Assembly: GCA_902535185.1 (NCBI GenBank)
Contig: CACAST010000002.1
Location: 1-57,068, forward strand
Reading direction: 5' to 3'
DNA length: 57,068 bases
Source of the DNA: an uncultured Prochlorococcus sp.
GTDB taxonomy: Bacteria > Cyanobacteriota > Cyanobacteriia > PCC-6307 > Cyanobiaceae
Positions 22,264-33,300 of the stretch are shown here, piece after piece. The notes under the pieces were generated by a model. It was not told the origin of the DNA and did no database searches. It saw only the letters and a list, made by a program, of their open reading frames with translations. Position numbers and translations under genes: made by a program. Position 1 is the first letter of the stretch. Every line of letters starts with the position of its first letter.

Positions 22264-22273
22264 TTTCGAGTAG

Positions 22274-23305
22274 ATGAATTTTCTGGCTTGTGATTTAGGA
22301 GGTACAAAGGTTCTTTTGGGAATATTCGAAAGAGTAATAAATGATTCGCCTAAATTGTTATTCAAAAAGAAATATGTATCTTCTGATTGGGATTCTTTCG
22401 AATTAATCCTAGAAGATTTTCTTAAAAATGAATGCAAAAATATTACCCATCCTTCTTCTGCATGTTTTGCTGTGGCTGGTCCTTTATCTAACAACAACGC
22501 AAAAATCATGAACTTATCATGGAATATTTCAGGAAATAAATTAAAAAATAAATTTAAATTTGAAAAATGCGAGCTAATTAATGATTTCGCAGTTCAAATT
22601 TATGGAATACCTTTTTTAAAAAAAAATCAATATTCAACTATCCAAAATGGATACCCTTCTGAAGGTTTTAACAATGATTTGCATGCCATTGTTGGAGCCG
22701 GTACTGGTTTAGGCATTGCAAGAGGTCTAATTTCAGGCAATAAAGTAAAAGTTCTAGCCAGCGAAGGAGGACACGTTGAATACTCTCCAAAGTCAAAATT
22801 AGAATGGGAATTAAAAATTTGGCTTAAGAATTATCTAAAAGTTGAAAGGATATCCTGTGAAAGAATTATTAGCGGCACTGGTTTATCAAGAATTGCCGAA
22901 TGGAGACTAAGCAAACCTGATGCCCAAAATCATCCCCTACAAAAATATTTAAATAAAATAAAAATTTTTGATGCTGCTAGAAAAGAACTACCTGAAAAAA
23001 TTTGTAATCTTTCAAAAAAAGGGGACCAAATAATGATTGAAGTTGAAAGTATTTGGTTAGGCGCTTATGCCTCTTTATTGGGAGATGTTGCTCTTCACGA
23101 GTTATGCTTTGGCGGGTTATGGATTTCTGGAGGAACCGCATCAAAGCATTTCAAAAACTTTAAATCAGATTTATTTTTAAAACAATTTTTCGACAAGGGA
23201 AGATTAAAAGATATTCTTAAAACAATACCTATTAAAGTAATTTCAGATGAAGAATTTGGACTTTTTAGTGCAGCCTGCAGAGCAAAAATGCTTTTAAAAG
23301 ATTAA
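22274..23305 (+). CDS. glk: Glucokinase
   Basis: LACDLGGTKVLLGIF, LINDFAVQIYGIPF, AIVGAGTGLGIARGL, ASEGGHVEYSPKS, GGLWISGGTA. Confidence 0.92.
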   Translation: MNFLACDLGGTKVLLGIFERVINDSPKLLFKKKYVSSDWDSFELILEDFLKNECKNITHPSSACFAVAGPLSNNNAKIMNLSWNISGNKLKNKFKFEKCELINDFAVQIYGIPFLKKNQYSTIQNGYPSEGFNNDLHAIVGAGTGLGIARGLISGNKVKVLASEGGHVEYSPKSKLEWELKIWLKNYLKVERISCERIISGTGLSRIAEWRLSKPDAQNHPLQKYLNKIKIFDAARKELPEKICNLSKKGDQIMIEVESIWLGAYASLLGDVALHELCFGGLWISGGTASKHFKNFKSDLFLKQFFDKGRLKDILKTIPIKVISDEEFGLFSAACRAKMLLKD

Positions 23306-23314
23306 AAACAAAAA

Positions 23315-24262
23315 ATGTCTATTCCTGAAGTAGGTAAAAAAATAAGGGTAACAGTGCCTTCCACAACTGCCAATTTAGGGCCTGGATTCGATTGTCTTGG
23401 AGCAGCATTAGATTTATATAATGAGTTTATTTTTACAAGAATTGAAGGTGGTGGAGATAGATTTGATCTAATAATGGAAAGTACAGATGGTAATCATTTA
23501 AGAGGAGGACCTGAAAACTTAGTTTTTAGAGCAGCTCAGAAAGTATGGCAGAGCGCAAATATGGATCCTTTTGCACTTGAAGCAAGAGTTAAGTTGGCAG
23601 TGCCGCCTGCACGCGGGCTGGGAAGTAGTGCTACGGCAATAGTTGCCGGGCTGATCGGAGCAAATGCAATAATGAACTCTCCGTTGTCCAAAGAAAAACT
23701 CCTTGAACTTGCCATTGATATAGAAGGTCATCCTGATAATGTAGTTCCCTCTCTTCTGGGTGGGCTTTGTTTGACAGCCAGGTCTTCTTCTCAGAGATGG
23801 AGAATCATTAGATGTGATTGGCACGATTCAATTAAAGCTGTTGTAGCAATACCTGCAATTCGTCTAAGCACAAGTGAAGCAAGAAAGGTTATGCCCAAGA
23901 ATGTACCCATATCTGATGCAGTGACAAATATGGGGGCACTTACTTTGTTACTAAACGGCTTAAAAGCAGGAAATGCGGAACTTATAAAAGAGGGAATGTT
24001 TGATAAGCTACATGAACCCTACAGATGGAAACTAATTAAGGGTGGATTAGAAGTTAAAGATGCAGCACTAAATGCAGGTGCTCTTGGATGCGCAATTAGT
24101 GGGGCTGGGCCAAGTATCTTAGCTTTATGTAAAAAAGAAAATGGTAAAAACGTCAGTCAAGCCATGGTGAAAGCATGGGAGAAATTAGGTGTAGCTAGCA
24201 GAGCGCCGTTTTTAAACGTTCAAACAACCGGCAGTCAATCTTGCACTATCTCTGGTAAGTAG
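23315..24262 (+). CDS. thrB: Homoserine kinase
   Basis: VTVPSTTANLGPGFDCLGAALDLYN, PPARGLGSSATAIVAGL, ALGCAISGAGPSILAL (GHMP kinase motifs). Confidence 0.97.
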   Translation: MSIPEVGKKIRVTVPSTTANLGPGFDCLGAALDLYNEFIFTRIEGGGDRFDLIMESTDGNHLRGGPENLVFRAAQKVWQSANMDPFALEARVKLAVPPARGLGSSATAIVAGLIGANAIMNSPLSKEKLLELAIDIEGHPDNVVPSLLGGLCLTARSSSQRWRIIRCDWHDSIKAVVAIPAIRLSTSEARKVMPKNVPISDAVTNMGALTLLLNGLKAGNAELIKEGMFDKLHEPYRWKLIKGGLEVKDAALNAGALGCAISGAGPSILALCKKENGKNVSQAMVKAWEKLGVASRAPFLNVQTTGSQSCTISGK

Positions 24263-24341
24263 TTTTACTTAGACATTTTTAATGTTATAGTCTCAAGCTA
24301 GTACAACTTCAACTAGAATAAAAAAATTATTCATTACATAA

Positions 24342-25883
24342 ATGAATTTAGAATCTTTTCCTTGGCTATCATCTATTGTTTTACTGCCTTTAATTGGGGC
24401 ATTCATAATGCCTTTCTTGAATTCAAGAGAAGGAGAAGATAATACACTCCCTAGAAATATCTCATTAAGTTTTTTATTTATAGATCTTTTACTAATAATC
24501 GGCGTCCTTTTTCAAAAATTCAATACTTCAGATAGCTCTTTACAACTGGTAGAAAGAGCTTCTTGGTTACCATCAATAGGCTTAGAGTGGTCTCTTGGAG
24601 TAGATGGGTTATCTGCGCCCTTAATAGCTTTGAGTGGGTTAATTACATTTTTATCAGCTGCGGCTAGTTGGAAAATTAAGAAAAAATCAAATTTATATTT
24701 TGCTCTTTTATTAGTCCAAGCTTCAGCACAGGCACTAGTTTTCCTTTCTCAAGATTTCCTATTATTTTTCTTAGCATGGGAACTTGAATTAGTTCCGGTA
24801 TATCTTCTAATTGCGATTTGGGGAGGGAAAAAGAAATTATATGCTGCCACTAAATTCATTCTTTATACAGCTTTAGCTTCTTTATTAATACTCATAAGTG
24901 GGTTAGCGCTTGCCTTGAGTGGTGATACATTTACTTTAAATATTACCGATTTAACTAATAAACATGTTACTGGCAGCCTAGCTTTATTATCATATCTAGG
25001 ATTTTTAATTGGTTTTGGAGTAAAACTTCCTATCTTTCCATTACATACTTGGTTACCAGATGCACATGGAGAGGCTAATGCTCCAGTTTCAATGTTACTC
25101 GCTGGAATACTCTTAAAAATGGGAGGTTATGCCCTCTTAAGATTCAATGTTCAGATACTACCTGAGGTTCATCTTCAAATAGCACCTGCGTTAATTATTC
25201 TTGGAATCATTAATATTATTTATGGAGCTCTTAATGCATTTGCACAAGATAATGTTAAAAGGCGAATTGCATGTAGCTCTGTGAGTCATATGGGTTTTGT
25301 TCTATTAGGGATTGGAGCAGTAGATGCTTTAGGTATAAGTGGAGCAATGCTTCAAATGATAAGTCACGGACTCATAGCAGCAGCTATGTTTTTTGTTACG
25401 GGTTCATTTTATGAAAGAACAAATACTCTTTCGATACCAAATATGGGTGGTTTAGCAAAAGTCCTGCCAATAACATTTGCTTTTTTCTTGGCAAGTTCTT
25501 TAGCCTCTCTAGCATTACCTGGGATGAGCGGATTTATAAGTGAAATAACTGTATTTTTAGGGATTACTAGTCAAGAAGGGTTCAGCTCTATCTTTAGATC
25601 GATCACTATTCTTATTGCAGCTATAGGTTTAGTACTAACACCAATATATCTACTATCAATGTGTAGAAGAGTATTCTTTGGCCCCAGAATTCCCGCACTA
25701 GCAACAGTCAAAGAGATGAATGGTCGAGAATTGACCATTGGGTTCAGCTTATTATTGCCTACTTTAGTAATAGGTTTTTGGCCAAAAATTGCTATAAATT
25801 TATACGAATCTTCAACGAATGCTCTCAGTCAGCAGCTGACCCTAGCTAAATTAGTAGGATTAATACCAACTCTAGTAAATTAG
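24342..25883 (+). CDS. ndhD: NAD(P)H-quinone oxidoreductase chain 4
   Basis: Polytopic; [91 protein letters not shown]. Confidence 0.96.
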   Translation: MNLESFPWLSSIVLLPLIGAFIMPFLNSREGEDNTLPRNISLSFLFIDLLLIIGVLFQKFNTSDSSLQLVERASWLPSIGLEWSLGVDGLSAPLIALSGLITFLSAAASWKIKKKSNLYFALLLVQASAQALVFLSQDFLLFFLAWELELVPVYLLIAIWGGKKKLYAATKFILYTALASLLILISGLALALSGDTFTLNITDLTNKHVTGSLALLSYLGFLIGFGVKLPIFPLHTWLPDAHGEANAPVSMLLAGILLKMGGYALLRFNVQILPEVHLQIAPALIILGIINIIYGALNAFAQDNVKRRIACSSVSHMGFVLLGIGAVDALGISGAMLQMISHGLIAAAMFFVTGSFYERTNTLSIPNMGGLAKVLPITFAFFLASSLASLALPGMSGFISEITVFLGITSQEGFSSIFRSITILIAAIGLVLTPIYLLSMCRRVFFGPRIPALATVKEMNGRELTIGFSLLLPTLVIGFWPKIAINLYESSTNALSQQLTLAKLVGLIPTLVN

Positions 25884-25896
25884 ATTACTTTAAGAA

Positions 25897-27984
25897 ATGG
25901 ATACCTCAATTTTTAAATATGGAGAATTACCAGAGTTTAAAAAATTTACTCCTGAAAGAATTAGTAATCAATTCCCATTTGTACTAGAAAAAATAGCTGA
26001 AGATTTTAAAAACATAGAGAAAAATTTATCTAATTATTTGGTTGAAAATGATTTAACTTGGGATAAGGTAATAAATCCCCTAAATGAAGTCAATGAAATT
26101 CTTAGATGGAGTTGGGGAGTAATAAGTCACCTAAATGCAGTAAATAATTCTGAAAGTCTTAGAGACATTTATTCAAAGTTTCTTCCAGAAATTATTAGCT
26201 TGAGCAATAAATTCGGACAAAGTAAAATAATTTACAATTCTTTAGTCAAGCTTAAAGAGACAAATAACTTTGATCAAATCAAAAACAGAATTTTGGATAA
26301 AGAAATTCTTGAAATGCAACATAGAGGAATTTCACTACAAAAGAATGATCAAGAAGAATTTAATATCATTTCAGAAAAGCTCGGAAAGCTATCAACAGAC
26401 TTCAGCAATAATGTTCTTGATGCAACTAATAAATGGTTTTTAATATTAAATAAAAAATCTGAAGTCGATGGTCTTCCTGAACGAGTGCTTGAATTGATGG
26501 CAATTTCTGCACATAATCACTTAAAAAAGGATGACGAAGTTGATATTAAAAATGGTCCCTGGAAATTAAGTCTAGATATTCCAACTTATACTTCATTCAT
26601 GACATATGCCACTGATCGTAACCTTAGAGAAAAACTCTATAAGGCATTCGTTGGTAGAGCATCTAAAGGGGAAAAAAATAATACTCATATTATTGAAGAT
26701 ATTTTATCTCTTAGAACTAGACAGGCTAATCTTCTCGGTTATAAAAGTTGGGCAGAACTAAGTTTGTCAACGAAAATGGCCAAAGAAATTAAAAATGTTG
26801 AAAACCTTTTAGAAGAATTGAGAGAACCAGCATTCAAAACTGCAAAAATCGAATTAGAAGTGCTCGAAAAGTTTTCTCAAGCTCATGGGTTTCCAAAATC
26901 GCAGAATATCCAGCCATGGGATATTAGTTATTGGGCAGAACTTCTTAGAAAGGAAAAGCTTAATTTGGATCAAGAGTCTTTGAGACCTTGGTTCCCACTA
27001 AATGATGTTTTGCAGGGTTTATTTAAATTAAGCGAAAAGCTTTTTGAAATTAAAGTAGTAGAGGCAACTTGTGAAGCACCTCTTTGGAATGATGACGTTT
27101 TATTTTTTAATATCCTAAATGAAGAGGGTAATAAAATAGCATCTTTTTACCTCGATCCATATTCTCGACCTGAATCAAAGAGAGGAGGGGCCTGGATGGA
27201 TGAATGTTTGAATAAAAATAATATCGGCAAAAAGACTCTCCCTGTAGCTTATCTTGTTTGTAATCAAACTCCACCATCAAAAGATAAACCAAGTTTGATG
27301 AGTTTTGAAGAAGTTCAAACATTGTTCCATGAATTTGGTCATGGTCTTCAACACATGCTTACTACTGTAAATCTTCCTCAAGCAGCTGGTATCAATAATG
27401 TTGAATGGGATGCAGTCGAACTTCCAAGTCAATTTATGGAAAACTGGTGTTTCCACAAAAACACACTTTTGAATATTGCTAAGCACTATAAAACAGGTGA
27501 AAAATTATCCGACGAAAATTTCGAAAAGCTCCTAAAGAATAGAACTTTTAATTGTGGTATGGCTACTCTTAGACAACTACATTTTGCGATAACAGACCTC
27601 AGATTACACAGTAGTATTGAAAAAAACGAAGATAAAACAGCTGATGAAATTAGAAGAGAAATTGCACAACAAACTACTGTAATTGAACCAATTCAAGAAG
27701 ATCAATTTCTTTGTTGTTTTAGTCATATATTTGCGGGCGGATATTCTGCGGGATATTACTCATATAAATGGGCTGAGGTTCTGAGTGCTGATGCATTTTC
27801 AATGTTTGAAGAAGCTGATCTAGAAAACTCTGAAGATTTAAAGTTAATAGGAAAGAAATTTAAAGATACAATACTTAGTCTTGGTGGAAGCTTACCTCCA
27901 TTAGACATATTTAAACTTTTCAGGGGAAGAGAGCCTCAAACAGATCCTTTAATAAGACACTTGGGTCTATCTGGAACTATATAA
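25897..27984 (+). CDS. prlC: M3 family oligopeptidase A
   Basis: Zinc motif FHEFGHGLQHML, SWAELSLSTKMA, FSHIFAGGYSAGYYSYKWAEVLSADAF. Confidence 0.93.
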   Translation: MDTSIFKYGELPEFKKFTPERISNQFPFVLEKIAEDFKNIEKNLSNYLVENDLTWDKVINPLNEVNEILRWSWGVISHLNAVNNSESLRDIYSKFLPEIISLSNKFGQSKIIYNSLVKLKETNNFDQIKNRILDKEILEMQHRGISLQKNDQEEFNIISEKLGKLSTDFSNNVLDATNKWFLILNKKSEVDGLPERVLELMAISAHNHLKKDDEVDIKNGPWKLSLDIPTYTSFMTYATDRNLREKLYKAFVGRASKGEKNNTHIIEDILSLRTRQANLLGYKSWAELSLSTKMAKEIKNVENLLEELREPAFKTAKIELEVLEKFSQAHGFPKSQNIQPWDISYWAELLRKEKLNLDQESLRPWFPLNDVLQGLFKLSEKLFEIKVVEATCEAPLWNDDVLFFNILNEEGNKIASFYLDPYSRPESKRGGAWMDECLNKNNIGKKTLPVAYLVCNQTPPSKDKPSLMSFEEVQTLFHEFGHGLQHMLTTVNLPQAAGINNVEWDAVELPSQFMENWCFHKNTLLNIAKHYKTGEKLSDENFEKLLKNRTFNCGMATLRQLHFAITDLRLHSSIEKNEDKTADEIRREIAQQTTVIEPIQEDQFLCCFSHIFAGGYSAGYYSYKWAEVLSADAFSMFEEADLENSEDLKLIGKKFKDTILSLGGSLPPLDIFKLFRGREPQTDPLIRHLGLSGTI

Positions 27985-28588
27985 TAATTTCATCGATTAT
28001 TTTTTTAACCACAGATTTATTTCTTACAAGATTTCTATGTTTATATACTTTTACTGATATTTTTTTTCCAAAATTTAAATTTGTCCACCAGCTTGGGAAA
28101 ACCATTAGATCCCAATAAGTAAAAAAATTTACGCACTCGATATTATCAAGAAAAAAATCATTATCAGAAAGTTCTCTCAAAAATTTACTATTTATTTTCA
28201 TTTCTGATATTCCTTTAAAAGGGTATTTAGGTATTAATTGAGCCATCAAAGTTCCTTTGTGAGGGGAACCCACAGATATCAATCTTCTTGTTCTTTTATA
28301 TCCATTAAATTTTTGAAGCCAGTACCTACCAATTATTCCTCCCATAGAAAATCCTAAAATATCTATTTCTTTTTCTAAACCATATTTCTCTAAAATCAAT
28401 TCGTTTAATTTATTAGTCAAATCAAGAATTGAAGTCATTCCATATGAATGCTTAAGAGTTGGAGCAAAATATTCAATGCCAATATCATCAAGTTTTGAGG
28501 TAATAGAAGAAAAAATACTTGAAGTATTCCAAAGTCCATGAATCAATAAAATAGGGTTTCTATTTTCCATTACGTCAATTATTTTCAA
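27977..28588 (-). CDS. Alpha/beta hydrolase / lipase-like
   Basis: PILLIHGLWNTSSIF, nucleophile elbow ILGFSMGGIIGRYWLQ, SVGSPHKGTLMA. Confidence 0.85.
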   Translation of the reverse strand: MKIIDVMENRNPILLIHGLWNTSSIFSSITSKLDDIGIEYFAPTLKHSYGMTSILDLTNKLNELILEKYGLEKEIDILGFSMGGIIGRYWLQKFNGYKRTRRLISVGSPHKGTLMAQLIPKYPFKGISEMKINSKFLRELSDNDFFLDNIECVNFFTYWDLMVFPSWWTNLNFGKKISVKVYKHRNLVRNKSVVKKIIDEIII

Positions 28589-28937
28589 GAACTCTTACTA
28601 TTGAGACATTCCCATCAAAACCAATAATTGGGGGATTACATTTTGTCAAAATAATTTTAATTTTAGAAAGTTTAAATTCCTGATCAATGATTTCTAAAAT
28701 TGCTTTTGAGTATTTTTCGATTGTAAAACAATATATTTTTTTTGATTGATTTTTTAAAATTTCAACTAATTTTGAATAGTCAACTGTTTTTTTAATATCA
28801 TCATTTGAAGTGCATATTTCAAAGTCAGTCCACAAAAATATATCCAAACTAAATAGTTGTCCTAATTCCCTTTCTTCATCAAGAACGCCAACTCTAGCCC
28901 AAAGTTTAATATTCTCAATTTTTAAAAAAGTTTCCAT
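28575..28937 (-). CDS. folB: Dihydroneopterin aldolase
   Basis: LKIENIKLWARVGVLDEERELGQLFSLDIFLW, DYSKLVEIL, KIILTKCNPPI. Confidence 0.9.
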   Translation of the reverse strand: METFLKIENIKLWARVGVLDEERELGQLFSLDIFLWTDFEICTSNDDIKKTVDYSKLVEILKNQSKKIYCFTIEKYSKAILEIIDQEFKLSKIKIILTKCNPPIIGFDGNVSIVRVLENN

Positions 28938-28948
28938 CTTTAAAAGTT

Positions 28949-30259
28949 TTAAAGATCTTTATGTGTATAGATAGCCTTCCCTGATGAAAAATCATCAACG
29001 ATATTCCCATCACCTTTTAGGAAATATTTATAAGTTACCAAACCTTCTAGACCTACTGGTCCCCTCGGTGGAAGAGTTTGAGTAGATATACCAACTTCAG
29101 CTCCGAATCCATATCTAAACCCATCTGCAAACCTTGTAGAGCAATTATGAAAAACACCTGCACTATCAACTTCATTCATGAATTTGTTAGCCGTACTTAA
29201 ATTTTCAGTAATTATTCCATCTGTATGTTTTGAACTATATTTTTGAATATGTGTGATTGCCTCTTCTAGATCATCAACAATTTTTATCGATAAAATCAAA
29301 TCTAAATATTCAGTTTGCCAATCTTCTAGACTAGCCTCATACTTTAACCCTAAGTCAACTGATCTTTTATCTCCAATTAATTTAACATTATTAGAGTTAA
29401 ACAAAGGGATGGCCTTTTCTAAAAAAGCTGGTGCAATATTTTTATGGATTAATAAAGTCTCAATAGCATTACATGCTGCAGGATATTGAATTTTACTGTC
29501 CAAAGCAACTGATAAAGCCATCTCGAGATTAGCCCCAATATCTATATACAAATGACAAATTCCATCAGCATGGCCTAGCACAGGAATTCTTGTATTCTCC
29601 TGAATAAATTTAACTAATTCATTACTTCCTCTAGGAATTATTAAATTAATATATTTCTCAAGATTTAACATAGCCATGCTATCTTTTCTACTTGTTAATA
29701 AACATATCGCATTTTTATCTAAACCTGATGCGTTTAAACCTTCTTGCAATGCTTTAACTATTGCAGTATTTGTTAAATTGGCTTCACTACCACCTTTTAG
29801 CATTACTCCATTACCTGATCTTATTGCTAGAGAGCTAATCTGCATCACAGCATCTGGCCTTGATTCAAAAATAACCCCTAAGACTCCAATTGGCACAGTT
29901 TTTCTCTCTAAGATCAATCCATTTGAAAGCTCTCTTTTTATTTGAACTTGATTTACAGGATCAGCCAATTCTCCAACTTTTCTTACTCCTTCAATTCCTG
30001 AATTTAATTTTGCTTTTGATAACTTTAATCTAGAAAGTAAAGCACTAGAAATACCTTTTTTTTCTGCACTTGAATAATCCGCACTATTTGCCTCTAATAT
30101 TTCTTTAGAATTTTTTTCCAGATAATCAGCCATAAAATTTAAGGCTTTAATTCGATTTTGATTTTCAGTCTGACTTATTTTTATTGATGCCAAACGAACT
30201 TTTTCAGCTTTTTCTAGTAGATCATTACCTGGTTGAGGAACTTCAAAGATATTAGCCAT
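28949..30259 (-). CDS. proA: Gamma-glutamyl phosphate reductase
   Basis: VPIGVLGVIFESRPDAVMQISSLAIRSGNGVMLKGGSEA, PAACNAIETLLIH, FRYGFGAEVGISTQTLPPRGPVGLEGLVTYKY. Confidence 0.96.
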   Translation of the reverse strand: MANIFEVPQPGNDLLEKAEKVRLASIKISQTENQNRIKALNFMADYLEKNSKEILEANSADYSSAEKKGISSALLSRLKLSKAKLNSGIEGVRKVGELADPVNQVQIKRELSNGLILERKTVPIGVLGVIFESRPDAVMQISSLAIRSGNGVMLKGGSEANLTNTAIVKALQEGLNASGLDKNAICLLTSRKDSMAMLNLEKYINLIIPRGSNELVKFIQENTRIPVLGHADGICHLYIDIGANLEMALSVALDSKIQYPAACNAIETLLIHKNIAPAFLEKAIPLFNSNNVKLIGDKRSVDLGLKYEASLEDWQTEYLDLILSIKIVDDLEEAITHIQKYSSKHTDGIITENLSTANKFMNEVDSAGVFHNCSTRFADGFRYGFGAEVGISTQTLPPRGPVGLEGLVTYKYFLKGDGNIVDDFSSGKAIYTHKDL

Positions 30260-30325
30260 AATATTTTTTTGTTAATTTAATAGTAATTCAAATTAACGAT
30301 TCTTTAAAGTAAATTTCTTTCTGAG

Positions 30326-33300
30326 TTAATATCTAAAAAATAATTGAACTTGACTTTTCCATTCCCCATTGGAATCATAAGAACCTAATAATTCTAAGTT
30401 TGGATTTGCCTGAAAAGTCAAAATTCCTAAAGGTGAAATATCATCTCTACCTGGAACGGTTTGGAAGGCAAAATTTATCGAATCAGTAATATCAAGGCCT
30501 ATTTCCGCCACCCAAGCTTGAGAAGAAAATTCTTCATTAGAAGATGATTGACTATCATTCTCTATATCTAAATTTTCATTGGAAAAAACTTTATTTAATG
30601 AATCATTATTTTCTATTAACGCTGGATATAGAGATAATTGAAATCTTTCACTAAATGCATCAGCATTATTAAGCTGAGAAATAAATGCTCTATTTATTAA
30701 ATTTGCAGAATTGCCTCCAATTAAACCAATTATTTGTGATCTGTTATAACTTGGCGTGCTTCTTAATTGGATTCTTTTATTTTCATCAGCAAAAGATAAT
30801 TGATCTAAAAACCCTTCATAAGATGCTTCAATTTTGATAAGCCTTGAATTGCCAATCCCAAATGATCCAAAACCACTAGAAGTCGCACTTACATCAAGAT
30901 CACCTGAGATGTTTGAATCTTTATTATTCTCACTTATAGGAATTATAGAATCTGGAACTTTACTAACTAAAGAAAAAATAATATAAGGAACAACACCACT
31001 TCTTGATGCAAATGTAATATAGTTTTCCTTATTTTTATCAAGCTTAAATGGCGTAGTATAAAGATTAGCTATGCCTTTTTCTAACTTAATAAGACCACTA
31101 ACATTTAAATCTTTTCCTACTCCACCATTTATTTTGAGGTCCACAATACTATTTAAATAAGCTTGAACCATCTCTGAATATTGAACTTTGAATTCTGGTC
31201 CAAGTTTCAAAACAAGGTTATCAAAAAACAAATTATCCAAATAATTAGGCAAAGTTTCCCCTAGAAGAACTGAATTCAAGATTGTTTCATTTGAAATTAT
31301 TTCAATATTTTCATTATTATTCCAAAAGAGTTCTGGCCATTCTTTTTTATCCTCTTTTAATTTACTATTGTTATCTTTTTTATTAGATTGATTGGTACTG
31401 TTAAAATTAAAAAATCCATTATTAAAAGATATAGAACCGCCCAAAACAGGACTTTCAAATGATCCAGTTAAATCCAAATCTGAATCTAATAAAAAATTTA
31501 AATTATCTGTTTTTATATTAAATTTATTTGTCTTAAAATTAATTCTTCCTTTTCTAGGATCATTTTGATAAAAAGGCATAAAACCTTTTACTAAAAATTT
31601 TCCGGAATCTTCAGAGATTGCTTCTAGATTTTCAATTTGTGCCGAATCAAAATCAAAAATTATCGAACTATTAATATCTTTGATTATATTGTTATATAGA
31701 TCAACTTCAGAATCTTTAATCGCAATAAATCCATTCAATATAGGCTTATTTAGAGTTCCTTTTATTATCATTCTAAGGTTCAAGTCACCTTTCTTAAAAG
31801 TAAAGAATTCATCAGTAAAATTTTCTATTAATTCAAAAAGTTTTCCATTGCCAAATAACCTTAGATCTAAGTCATCAGATCTATCAATAGGTATTTCACC
31901 TTTGATATTAAGAGGTGTTTTGGAATCATTTATTAGCAAGGAAAAATCAATATCAAAAATAGAATTAGTGAATTCAATGAATCCTTTATCAAATATTATT
32001 TCATTATTTTTTATTGATGAATTATTAGTAGAAATTTCACTAGAGAAAGATTTTTTGTCCAAATCATAAAATAAATTGATATCCAAACCTCCCATAAAAT
32101 CTCTTGGCTGATTTAAAAAGATATTTGCAGAGCTCAATGGAAGATTTTTAATTTTTAAAGAACCTTTGCCCCTTAATAATCCTCCTTCCAAATCAATGGC
32201 AAATTCCTCTTTGATATTTTTGTTTTCATCTTTAGGAACATTAAGATAACCATTTAACCTTGCATTTAATTTATAGTTAAGTGGTCTATCGCCCTTTATA
32301 GTTAGTTTTCCATTATATCTACTTTTGAATTTACTTATATATTTTTTTAAGTTAAATTTATCCTCAAAGTCATTATTACTTTCTTTAAGTTTTTTTATAA
32401 AATCGATCCTCTCTTTAAATGATTTATTATCTTTATTTATTTCCAAATCATCCAAAATATTAAATTTACTTATGGGAATATCTTTTTTATTATCAAAATT
32501 AAAAATATCAAACGCAGTCAGAATAGTCCAACTAGTGCTTATATTAGTAAGTTTTGTATTAATTAAATTATTTTTACTTGAATCATATTCGACTTCAATT
32601 ATTCCTCCATCAATTGGATACAATGAAGAGTTTATATAAAAAGAATTATCTATTACACGGAAATCAAATAATGAATTGGCTAAATTAATATTCCTATATT
32701 TTCCTAAACTCCAAGCAATTCGCCCATCAAGGTATGACTGGTTTGACGAAATTAATCCATCACCATTAATAATTCCATTAATTCTATCGAATTGATTTTT
32801 GTCTATAGATAATTCAAGTTCATCAAGAGGAAAATTATTAGCTTTCCAAATATAACTATCATTCTCTTTAAATACTTCAATGCTTCCTTTATTAGAATTA
32901 AAAATTCTACTAAAAGATAAATTATCTAACTTAAGATCAGAATCAAATTTAATAGTTAAAAATGAGGGTATTGGAGACTTTTTGGCTTTCATATTCAATA
33001 AAAATAAATTTTTATCATTTTTAATATCTCCCTCCCATGTTTCTCGAATGCGGATACCTTTAAAGTGTGGGTAATCAATATTAAAGTTTATTGAAATATC
33101 AGGATTAGTGATTTTTCCTTTGAATTTTCCTTTAGCAGTAATGAACCCTCTTATATCATTCTTTCGGAAAATATTTAAATTAGATAATTGAGTTCTATTT
33201 ATTTTAAAACTAGTATCTATATCACCAAAATTAATACCTCTTCTATCATACCAATATGGAATATTACCCAATAATTGGATATCTGGATTGAGGCTATTAA

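Noticed and set aside
23519-23824. 101-aa minus-strand ORF with many Cys
   Set aside because: Fully antisense to thrB GHMP kinase motifs; no recognisable family or start context.
31680-33074. Three plus-strand ORFs (31680-32069, 32325-32639, 32880-33074)
   Set aside because: Antisense to the long TamB-like CDS; Ile/Leu/Ser-rich translations expected from AT-rich complement.
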